From Betaproteobacteria bacterium (GTDB taxonomy: Bacteria; Pseudomonadota; Gammaproteobacteria; Burkholderiales; SG8-39), in NCBI GenBank assembly GCA_011391185.1, contig JAABRB010000036.1, positions 1 to 13,197 of the forward strand: DNA of 13,197 nt. Direction: 5' to 3'. The notes beneath the pieces were generated by a model. It had not been told where the DNA came from, made no database searches, and saw only the letters and a program-made list of their open reading frames with translations. Shown here in pieces: positions 7,125 to 13,197 of this stretch (positions within the stretch are counted from its first letter, which is position 1; each line of letters begins with the position of its first letter). Made by a program: the position numbers and the translations under genes.

Positions 7125-7865
7125 ATGTGTGACTTGTGTGGCAACGCGCGGCGCGAACCTCAGGTGTCGCGCCGCCATTTCCTGAGCATCGGTGCGCTTC
7201 TGGCGCTCGCACCGTGGAGCGTGGGTGACGCGATCGCAGCCGACTCGCCGGCGCCGGGCGCGTCACCACCGCCGAACGCGATCGCGCCTGCGGACGCGTT
7301 GCAGCGACTGATGGATGGCAACGCACGCTATGCGGCGAACAAGCCGAACGAGCGCGACTTCTCGTCGGGTCGTGCCGCTCGCGTGCAGGCGCAGTATCCG
7401 ATCGCCGCGATTCTGAGCTGCGCAGATTCGCGCGTGGCGCCCGAGCTCGCGTTCGACCAGGGGCCCGGTGACATCTTCGTCGTGCGCGTCGCCGGCAACA
7501 TCGTGAGCCCGGAGCTGCTGGCATCGCTCGAATACGGAGTCCAGTTCCTGGGGGTGCCTCTCATCATGGTGCTCGGTCACTCCGGATGCGGCGCGGTCGA
7601 CGCAGCGATCAAGGTGCTGAAGACCAAGGCCGTCCTGCCGGGCCATCTGCCCGAGCTCGTCTCCGCGATCAAGCCGGCGGTGATCGGCGCGGAGAAGACG
7701 CAGACCGGAACCTTGCTCGACAACGCGATAGCCGAGAACGTGCGGCGGCAGGTCGCGCAACTGAAGAATTCGCCGCCAGTTGTCGAGAAGCAGTACGCCG
7801 CCAAGAGGATCGACATCGTGGGCGCAGTCTACGACCTGCGTACGGGAAAGATTGCGCTGGCCTAG
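7125..7865 (+). CDS. Tat-exported beta-carbonic anhydrase
   Basis: A 246-residue beta-class carbonic anhydrase that interconverts CO2 and bicarbonate, probably in the periplasm. Zinc ligands and dyad are visible: C99, D101 and R103 in SCADSR, and H152 and C155 in HSGCG. The N-terminus carries a twin-arginine signal, SRRHFLS (15-21), followed by a hydrophobic stretch to about residue 37 ending in AIAA, so the protein should fold before export. A Cys pair, MCDLCG (C2 and C5), precedes the Tat motif. After the signal comes a Pro/Ala-rich linker, then ADALQRLMDGNARY, the usual start of the catalytic domain. The gene lies 50 bp after hmfE on the same strand. It has its own ribosome site but no obvious promoter, so read-through is possible. 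A metabolic link to the furoate genes is not evident. It converges with the ABC transporter gene, 66 bp away. Confidence 0.92.
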   Translation: MCDLCGNARREPQVSRRHFLSIGALLALAPWSVGDAIAADSPAPGASPPPNAIAPADALQRLMDGNARYAANKPNERDFSSGRAARVQAQYPIAAILSCADSRVAPELAFDQGPGDIFVVRVAGNIVSPELLASLEYGVQFLGVPLIMVLGHSGCGAVDAAIKVLKTKAVLPGHLPELVSAIKPAVIGAEKTQTGTLLDNAIAENVRRQVAQLKNSPPVVEKQYAAKRIDIVGAVYDLRTGKIALA

Positions 7866-7931
7866 AACCTGCCGCACATTCCCACGCGGCCTGCGCCCCA
7901 ATCGCGGTATCGCAAAAGGCGCCGCGCTGCC

Positions 7932-9881
7932 TCAAGCGCGCGTTACCGCCGGCGCATTGTCGACCGAGGGCTCGGGCTGAGTCTCGGCGCGCAGCTCGTC
8001 GAGCGGCGGCTCCTCGGGCAGCACGACCACCGTCTCGGTCGCAACGAGATCATGCGCCAGGAATCCGCCGGACTGATGCCGCCAGAGCTTCGCGTAATGC
8101 CCGCCCCGGCGGAGCAACTCGTCGTGCGTGCCCTCCTCGACGATGCGGCCGGCGTCGAGCACGATCAATCGGTCCATGCGCGCAATCGTCGAGAGCCGGT
8201 GCGCGATCGCGATCACCGTCTTGCCCTCCATCAGGCCGAGCAACTGTTCCTGGATCGCAAGTTCCACCTCACTGTCGAGCGCCGAGGTCGCCTCGTCGAG
8301 CACGAGGATCGGCGCATCCTTGAGCACCACGCGCGCGATCGCCACACGCTGGCGCTGTCCACCCGAGAGCTTGACGCCGCGCTCGCCAACGTGCGCGTCA
8401 TAGCCCTTGCGCCCCGTCCAATCCTCCAGCCCGACGACGAATTCGTGCGCGTGCGCCTTGCGCGCGGCCGCCTCCACTTCCGCATCGCTCGCGCGGGGCC
8501 GGCTGTACCGGATGTTGGCGGCGATCGAGCGATGCAGGAGCGAGGTATCCTGCGTCACCATGCCGATCGCCGCGCGCAGGCTCTCCTGCGTCACGCTGCC
8601 GATGTCCTGCCCGTCGATGCGGATGCCGCCCTGCTCGAGCTCGTAGAAGCGCAACAGCAGGTTGACGAGCGTCGATTTTCCGGCCCCTGAGCGCCCGACC
8701 AGCCCCACGCGTTCGCCGGGACGGATCGTGAAGGTCAGGCGATCGAACACCGGAGCACCATCGCGCTTGCCGTAGTTGAACGTCACGTCCTCGAAGCGGA
8801 TCTCGCCGCGCGACACCTCGAGCGGTCGGGCGCCGGGACGGTCGACCCCGGTGTGCGGCACCGTGATCGTCTGCATCCCCTCCTGCACCACGCCGATGTT
8901 CTCGAAGATGCCGGTCACCTCCCAGCTCACCCAGCCGGCCACGTTGGAAATCTGCCAGGCAAGCGGCAACGCAGTCGCCACCACGCCCGCGCTGACCGTC
9001 CCGCTTGCCCAGAGCCAGATGCCGACCCCGGCGGTGCCGGTGAGCAGCATCGCGTTCATCACCGACAGCGCGAACATGAACTGCGAAATCAGCTTCATGT
9101 GCGCCGCCATCGCGCCCTGGTGCTCGTCGATCACCTCGCGCACATACGCGTCTTCGTCGGCCAGCCGCGCGAAGAGCTTCACGGTGAGGATGTTGGTGTA
9201 GCTGTCGACCACCCGCGCCATGACGTGCGAGCGCATCTCCGAGCTCACGCGCGCCAGGTCGCGCATCCGCGGCACGAAGTAGCCCAGGAAGAGCGCGTAG
9301 CCCACGAACCACAGGAGCGTCGGCAGGCCCAACCGCCAATCCGAAAGCGCCATCAGCACCAGCGCGGCCACGCCGTAGACCGCGATGTACCAGACGGCGC
9401 GGATGCTCGCCATCACGCTCTCGCGCAACGCGTTCGCGGTCTGCATCACCCGGTTGGCAATTCGTCCGGCGAAATCGTTCTGGAAGAACGGCCAGCTCTG
9501 GCGCACCACGTGCCAGTGGCTCTGCCAGCGGATCATGCTGGTCGCACCCGGGATCAGCACGTTGTGCCGGATCGAGACGTCGAACAGCATCGCGAGCGGC
9601 CGGCCGATGAGCACCAGCACCACCATACCGGCAAGCAACGGCCATTGCGCCGCCAGCGCCGCCTGACGATCCGTCGCCTCCATGAGCGACACGAGCCTGC
9701 CGATGAACACCGGAATCACCGTGTCGATCAGCGCGACCGCCAGGCTGGTGACGAACATCAGCGCGAACCAACCCTTGGCCTGACGCACGAAGTGCCAGTA
9801 GAACGCGAGCAGCCCGGGCGGCGGCGCCCCCTGCCCGGTACTGGCAGTGCCGTGGATGCGGGATTGGAGATAGCTGTACAT
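7932..9881 (-). CDS. ABC transporter, fused membrane and ATPase half-transporter
   Basis: A 649-residue exporter of the type-IV (MsbA-like) architecture: an N-terminal six-helix membrane domain (hydrophobic segments near 38-62, 80-102, 160-182, 186-206, 266-292 and 296-316) followed by a nucleotide-binding domain. The ATPase motifs are complete: Walker A GRSGAGKST (396-404), Q-loop glutamine in MVTQDTS (441-447), signature KLSGGQRQR (504-512), Walker B ILVLDEATS (525-533) and switch histidine H561 (AIAHRLS). It should act as a homodimer in the inner membrane and export a lipid, peptide or drug; the substrate cannot be told. After about residue 610 there is a 40-residue acidic, proline-rich tail. 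MYSYLQSRIHG at 9881 was preferred over the longer open frame, because the extra 67 codons reach past the kinase start and show no membrane-domain character. It is transcribed divergently from the kinase. Confidence 0.9.
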   Translation of the reverse strand: MYSYLQSRIHGTASTGQGAPPPGLLAFYWHFVRQAKGWFALMFVTSLAVALIDTVIPVFIGRLVSLMEATDRQAALAAQWPLLAGMVVLVLIGRPLAMLFDVSIRHNVLIPGATSMIRWQSHWHVVRQSWPFFQNDFAGRIANRVMQTANALRESVMASIRAVWYIAVYGVAALVLMALSDWRLGLPTLLWFVGYALFLGYFVPRMRDLARVSSEMRSHVMARVVDSYTNILTVKLFARLADEDAYVREVIDEHQGAMAAHMKLISQFMFALSVMNAMLLTGTAGVGIWLWASGTVSAGVVATALPLAWQISNVAGWVSWEVTGIFENIGVVQEGMQTITVPHTGVDRPGARPLEVSRGEIRFEDVTFNYGKRDGAPVFDRLTFTIRPGERVGLVGRSGAGKSTLVNLLLRFYELEQGGIRIDGQDIGSVTQESLRAAIGMVTQDTSLLHRSIAANIRYSRPRASDAEVEAAARKAHAHEFVVGLEDWTGRKGYDAHVGERGVKLSGGQRQRVAIARVVLKDAPILVLDEATSALDSEVELAIQEQLLGLMEGKTVIAIAHRLSTIARMDRLIVLDAGRIVEEGTHDELLRRGGHYAKLWRHQSGGFLAHDLVATETVVVLPEEPPLDELRAETQPEPSVDNAPAVTRA

Positions 9882-9919
9882 GCCTGAAACCTGCGGGAAT
9901 CGTCCGACCGGAAGCGTCG

Positions 9920-9948
9920 AGTGTACCGCCGCGAACGCAAAGTACCGA
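9920..9948 (-). promoter_or_regulatory. Weak candidate promoter for the ABC transporter
   Basis: Read on the minus strand, tcggta (9943-9948) and tacact (9920-9925) are separated by 17 bases and lie about 40 bases before the ATG at 9881. The match to sigma-70 consensus is modest (3 of 6 and 4 of 6). It is offered only because the gene must start within this 139-bp divergent region. Confidence 0.22.
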
Positions 9949-9973
9949 TCCAGCGCGATCCCGGCGCCGCGGA

Positions 9974-10002
9974 TTGACCGCCCACAAATTTGGGAATACC
10001 GT
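9974..10002 (+). promoter_or_regulatory. Candidate sigma-70 promoter for the Ser/Thr kinase
   Basis: ttgacc (9974-9979, 5 of 6 to the -35 consensus) and taccgt (9997-10002, 3 of 6) are separated by 17 bases. This would place the transcript start near 10009, just before the ribosome site gaggag (10013-10018) and the ATG at 10021. It would give a very short leader. The -10 is poor, so the call is tentative. Confidence 0.33.
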
Positions 10003-10020
10003 GCCGCATCCCGAGGAGCC

Positions 10021-11991
10021 ATGACCACCCCTGACCGCCTGGGCAAGTACGAGATCACCGAGGTGCTCGGGCGCGGCGCCATGGGTGTCGTCTACATGGG
10101 GTTCGACCCCGGCATCCGGCGCACCGTCGCGATCAAGACGATCCGGCGCGAACTGATCGAGGGCGACCGGCCCGTGGCGTCGATGCTCGCGCGCTTCCGC
10201 AACGAGGCACGCGCAGCGGGCCAGCTCGCGCATCCCGGAATCGTCGCGGTGTACGACTACGGCGAGGATGCCGAGGTGGCGTACATCGCGATGGAGTACG
10301 TCGAGGGCAACTCCCTGCGCGAGTACTTCGACCGCGGGAGGCGTTTCGCCGAGCGCGACATCGTGAGCATCATGTCGCAGCTCCTCGAAGCGCTGGCGCA
10401 CGCGCACAGCCGCCGCGTGTGGCACCGCGACATCAAGCCGGCCAATCTCATCGTCATGATGGACGGGCGCGTGAAAGTGGCCGACTTCGGCATCGCCCGC
10501 ATCGAAACTTCCGATCTGACGCACACCGGCGCGGTCATGGGCTCGCCCGGCTACATGGCGCCGGAGCAGTACGCCGCTACCACGATCGACCATCGTGCCG
10601 ACATCTTCGCGGCCGGCGTCGTCCTGTACCAGCTTCTCACCGGCAAGAAGCCGTTCGTCGGCAGTACCGAGCAGGTCGCCTACGCGATCTGCCACACCGC
10701 CGTTCCCCGCCCATCGCTCGTCGATCCGGACAAGGATTGGGAACGCTATGACGCGATCGTCGAGAAGGCGCTCGCGAAGCGTCCCGAGGACCGCTTCAAG
10801 TCGGCCGAGTCATTTCGCGCGGCGATTCTCGAGGCGCACGCCGCGCCTGCCTCCCCGACCATCGCGGCGGACACGATCATTGCCGAAGTGCTGCGACCTG
10901 CGGCAGCTGTCGATCTGAGCAGCCCATCGCGCTCGCCACTGGCCGGCGCATCGCAGGCCGCTGCGAGCGCTGCGAAAGCAGACCCCGCTCGAGGCGGGAA
11001 ACGCTGGGGCGCGATCGCGGGCGTCGTTCTCGGGCTTGCAGCCGTCGTGGCGGGGGCAATGTGGTACGCGTCGGCGCGCAACGCGACTCCGCCCGCACCG
11101 TCACCCGAGCCGGCGGCTGTTGCGCCGACTGCGCCGCCAGTTGCGGCACAACCGCAGCCCGCGCAAGAGGTCGTTTTCTGGGAATCGGTGCGCAACAGCA
11201 CCAATCCCGCGGAGCTCAACGCGTACCTTGCCCGCTACCCCGAAGGCACCTTCGTGGGCCTCGCGCGAGCACGAATCGACGCGCTTGCCGCGATGGAGGC
11301 AAAGCGTGCCAGCGAGCCGCCGCCCAAAGTGGCGAGCGCACCGCAGGCGCCGGTGCAAAAACCGGCGGATAAGCCGGCGGAAAAGCAGGCCGCAGCCGAA
11401 CCACGCCCGCCTCCCAAGCCGGACCAGGAGGCGCTCTTCTGGGAATCGGTGCGCGCAACCAACAATCCCGCCGAGTTGAAGGCCTACCTCGAGCGCTATC
11501 CGCAAGGCGCGTTTGCGCCGCTCGCACGCGCCCGCCTTGACGCGATTTCAGCGGCGGAGGCAAAGCTCGTTGCGGAGCCCAAGCTGAACATCCCGCAGAC
11601 GAGCGAAGCCCGCCCGGAAACACTGCGCCTGCCCGCGGCGGCGGCGACCAGCCCGACCCGCTACGACGGGCGCTGGACCGCCTCGCTTGCCTGCGAGGAG
11701 TTCCTGGATCTAAAGGCGTTCCAGCGGTCGTGGTCCACGGAGATTCGGGGCGGCGCCGTGGAACTCGCGAGAGGCACACCCGGAAACCCCGGTTATTGGA
11801 TGGCCAAGGGGCAGGTCGGCGACTCCGATCGACTCTTGCTCGTGGGCACCGTCATCGCAGCCTCGGCGGCGTATCGGGGCCAGGAATCGCGCGCCCGGTT
11901 CGACGGGCAGTTCGGCCCCCGGGGCTACGAGGGATCGGGTGGGTTCGGCAAGCGCCGCTGTACGCTCGAGATGACGCGCGCCAGCGGTTGA
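10021..11991 (+). CDS. Membrane Ser/Thr protein kinase with repeat-containing extracytoplasmic half
   Basis: A 656-residue Hanks-type kinase. The cytoplasmic catalytic domain (about 10-270) has the ATP loop GRGAMGVVY (17-25), catalytic K39 (VAIK), HRDIKPANL (135-143), DFG (155-157) and APE (180-182), all intact. An Ala/Ser/Pro-rich juxtamembrane stretch leads to one hydrophobic segment (about 328-350). The outer half holds two copies of a roughly 47-residue repeat (382-428 and 469-515; FWESVR..NPAEL.AYL.RYP.G.F..LARAR.DA) separated by a Pro/Lys/Glu linker. It ends in a domain from YDGRWTASLACEE (548) to RRCTLEMTR (653) that I recognise as recurrent in proteobacteria but cannot name. The layout suggests sensing outside the membrane with phosphorylation inside. 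The start is fixed by MTTPDRLGKY and gaggag just upstream. The gene ends 10 bp from the convergent oxidoreductase gene. Confidence 0.92.
   Translation: MTTPDRLGKYEITEVLGRGAMGVVYMGFDPGIRRTVAIKTIRRELIEGDRPVASMLARFRNEARAAGQLAHPGIVAVYDYGEDAEVAYIAMEYVEGNSLREYFDRGRRFAERDIVSIMSQLLEALAHAHSRRVWHRDIKPANLIVMMDGRVKVADFGIARIETSDLTHTGAVMGSPGYMAPEQYAATTIDHRADIFAAGVVLYQLLTGKKPFVGSTEQVAYAICHTAVPRPSLVDPDKDWERYDAIVEKALAKRPEDRFKSAESFRAAILEAHAAPASPTIAADTIIAEVLRPAAAVDLSSPSRSPLAGASQAAASAAKADPARGGKRWGAIAGVVLGLAAVVAGAMWYASARNATPPAPSPEPAAVAPTAPPVAAQPQPAQEVVFWESVRNSTNPAELNAYLARYPEGTFVGLARARIDALAAMEAKRASEPPPKVASAPQAPVQKPADKPAEKQAAAEPRPPPKPDQEALFWESVRATNNPAELKAYLERYPQGAFAPLARARLDAISAAEAKLVAEPKLNIPQTSEARPETLRLPAAAATSPTRYDGRWTASLACEEFLDLKAFQRSWSTEIRGGAVELARGTPGNPGYWMAKGQVGDSDRLLLVGTVIAASAAYRGQESRARFDGQFGPRGYEGSGGFGKRRCTLEMTRASG
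11164..11565 (+). repeat. Two direct copies of a 47-codon module within the kinase gene
   Basis: Copies at 11164-11304 and 11425-11565 encode closely similar modules, for example FWESVRNSTNPAELNAYLAR and FWESVRATNNPAELKAYLER. Their DNA also matches in long runs such as ttctgggaatcggtgcgc, which implies a fairly recent duplication or gene conversion. The 120-bp spacer encodes a Pro/Lys/Ala-rich linker. I associate this short helical module with bacterial caspase-like (peptidase C14) and related regulatory proteins; that link is from memory. Confidence 0.8.
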
Positions 11992-12001
11992 GCGGTCCGC
12001 G

Positions 12002-13003
12002 TCACGCCGCGACCGCTTCTCCGCCAATCTTCACCAACACTTTTCCGACTGCACCTTGCTCGACCGCGACGTGCGCGTCGGCGATCTCGTCCAACGAGAA
12101 CGAATGTGGCGGCGGATGCGACGCGCTCCCGATCGTGAGCCACGTATTCGTCTCGCGGGCAGCGGCATCCATGGCGGCCGCCGGCATTTCGTAGACGTAA
12201 ACCCACAGCAACGTCGCATTTCGCATCATCAAGGGATAAAACGGGATCTGCGGGTCACGGTGGGTCATCGACGCGTAGGTCGCGATCGTACCGTTGCCCT
12301 TGAGCACGGCGAGCGTCGTCGGCAGGTTTGCGCCGAAATCGACTTCCGCAATGTGATCGACCCCCGCACCGCCCGTCAGAGCCATGATCCGCTTGGCCGT
12401 TGCCTCGCGCTTGTAATCGATGACGTGGTCCGCGCCCGCGCCCTTTGCGAGTTCCGCCTTGGCGGTGCTGCTTACCGTGCTCACCACGGTGGCTCCTCCG
12501 CGCTTTGCGAGCTGGATGGCGTAGAACCCTACGGCTCCAGCCCCGCCCGTGACCAGGACCGTCTTGCCGCGTACCGGACCGAGTCCGAACACCGCCCGAT
12601 GGGCGGTCATCGCCGGGACACCGAGCCCCGCACCGACCGCGAACGGCACCCCTTCCGGGAGCGGATAGGCGCGCGACGACAATGTCACGGCGTACTCCGC
12701 CGCGGTCCCGAACGGGCGCTTGTAACCGGTGCTGTGAAGCCACACCCGCTCGCCCACGCGCGCCGGATTCACACCCTCGCCGACTTGGTCGATGACTCCG
12801 GCGCCGTCGTTGTTGGGGATCACGCGTGGGACCGAAATCACCTGTCCACCAAACGCCTCGCGTCGCTTGACGTCGGACGGGTTGACGCCCGAGTAGGCCA
12901 TCCTTACTCGCACCTCCCCGGGGGCCGGCACGGGATCGTCCATCTCGCCGACCTGGAACACCTCTTTCGCAGGGCCGTTCCGCTCGTACCATGCTGCTCT
13001 CAT
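12002..13003 (-). CDS. Zinc-free medium-chain dehydrogenase, NADPH:quinone oxidoreductase-like
   Basis: A 333-residue member of the MDR superfamily, quinone-oxidoreductase branch. Such enzymes reduce quinones or enones with NADPH in the cytoplasm. The GroES-like N-terminal domain includes SGVNPSDVKRREAFG (38-52) and the substrate-site strand PNNDGAGVIDQVGEGV (63-78). The Rossmann domain carries VTGGAGAVGFYAIQLAKRGG (151-170), the usual AGAVG cofactor loop. No cysteine cluster for catalytic or structural zinc is present, which separates it from alcohol dehydrogenases. MRAAWYERNGPA at 13003 was chosen over a longer open frame because it is the classic family N-terminus. Read on the minus strand, gggaag lies about 7 bases upstream. 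It converges with the kinase gene (10-bp gap) and follows the beta-propeller gene by 62 bp on the same strand, so the two may share a transcript. The substrate is unknown. Confidence 0.9.
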   Translation of the reverse strand: MRAAWYERNGPAKEVFQVGEMDDPVPAPGEVRVRMAYSGVNPSDVKRREAFGGQVISVPRVIPNNDGAGVIDQVGEGVNPARVGERVWLHSTGYKRPFGTAAEYAVTLSSRAYPLPEGVPFAVGAGLGVPAMTAHRAVFGLGPVRGKTVLVTGGAGAVGFYAIQLAKRGGATVVSTVSSTAKAELAKGAGADHVIDYKREATAKRIMALTGGAGVDHIAEVDFGANLPTTLAVLKGNGTIATYASMTHRDPQIPFYPLMMRNATLLWVYVYEMPAAAMDAAARETNTWLTIGSASHPPPHSFSLDEIADAHVAVEQGAVGKVLVKIGGEAVAA

Positions 13004-13065
13004 AGATAGGCTTCCCGTTCTATCCGCCGGCGGCGATGGGACGAGGCGGTCACCGCGAGCAGCGC

Positions 13066-13197
13066 CTAATTCACTTTCTGCAGCTTCTGCAGCGAACGCA
13101 TGCGCCACGGCGTCGCGTTGTCCGGAAAGAGGCGCGGATACTCCGTGTAGCTGACTTCGCCGACGTAGATGTCGCCGCGCGAGTCGACCGCGAGCCC
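13066..13197 (-). CDS. NHL/SMP-30-like beta-propeller protein, C-terminal fragment
   Basis: The last 43 residues of a gene that continues beyond the right edge of the window. Read on the minus strand, the frame is open from 13197 to a TAG at 13066-13068. It encodes GLAVDSRGDIYVGEVSYT, a typical final NHL/six-bladed propeller blade (hydrophobic-VDS-GDIYVGE), then a tail rich in basic residues ending RSLQKLQKVN. Proteins with this ending are often extracytoplasmic NHL-repeat or SMP-30/gluconolactonase-like propellers, sometimes related to peptidyl-amidating lyases. Which one this is cannot be told from 43 residues. Too little remains to judge function, but the blade motif and reading frame make a real gene likely. 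Confidence 0.72.
   Translation of the reverse strand, partial: GLAVDSRGDIYVGEVSYTEYPRLFPDNATPWRMRSLQKLQKVN

Noticed and set aside
7885..7926. Rho-independent terminator between the convergent carbonic anhydrase and ABC genes
   Set aside because: cgcggc (7885-7890) and gccgcg (7921-7926) can pair, but the loop is about 30 bases and there is no T-tract on either strand.
8398..10695. A 765-codon minus-strand open frame spanning the transporter and part of the kinase
   Set aside because: It is a frame-shifted shadow of the ABC transporter and antisense to the kinase, both of which have complete motifs in other frames.

Overview
The window is GC-rich, densely packed bacterial DNA with short intergenic gaps. 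Codon use and gene families fit a proteobacterium, most likely of the beta class (Burkholderiales-like). That assignment is an inference from general resemblance, not from a marker gene. Five complete genes and one 5'-truncated gene run on the plus strand from 2 to 7074. Next come a plus-strand carbonic anhydrase (7125-7865), a minus-strand ABC exporter (7932-9881), a plus-strand receptor-like Ser/Thr kinase (10021-11991), a minus-strand quinone-oxidoreductase-like gene (12002-13003) and the 3' end of a minus-strand beta-propeller gene (13066-13197).

The core is 705-7074, five overlapping genes with start/stop overlaps of 4, 4, 8 and 4 bp. They encode a molybdenum hydroxylase large subunit, its FAD subunit, its 2Fe-2S subunit, an acyl-CoA ligase and a crotonase-fold enzyme. 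This content and order match the hmfABCDE furoate cluster described in Cupriavidus basilensis. In that pathway HmfD activates 2-furoate to 2-furoyl-CoA, HmfABC hydroxylates the ring at C5, the product opens to 2-oxoglutaryl-CoA, and HmfE releases 2-oxoglutarate for the TCA cycle. The assignment rests on family membership and gene order, so the substrate is inferred. The C-terminal two fifths or so of a second adenylate-forming ligase lie 70 bp upstream in the same direction.

The most unusual feature is inside the FAD subunit (hmfB). About 45 codons (roughly 3478-3616) interrupt the FAD-binding domain at what is normally a short turn. At DNA level this stretch is made of palindromes and a 15-bp tandem duplication. 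It resembles the dispersed 'ccctctccc...gggagaggg' intergenic repeats of proteobacteria, yet the reading frame is kept. It looks like a small palindromic element that inserted in frame and is translated, comparable in principle to Rickettsia palindromic elements.

The remaining genes appear functionally separate. They are a Tat-exported beta-carbonic anhydrase, a divergent exporter/kinase pair sharing a 139-bp promoter region, and a kinase whose C-terminal half, beyond one membrane segment, carries two copies of a repeat I associate with bacterial caspase-like proteins plus an unnamed terminal domain. No tRNA, rRNA, CRISPR array or insertion sequence was seen.
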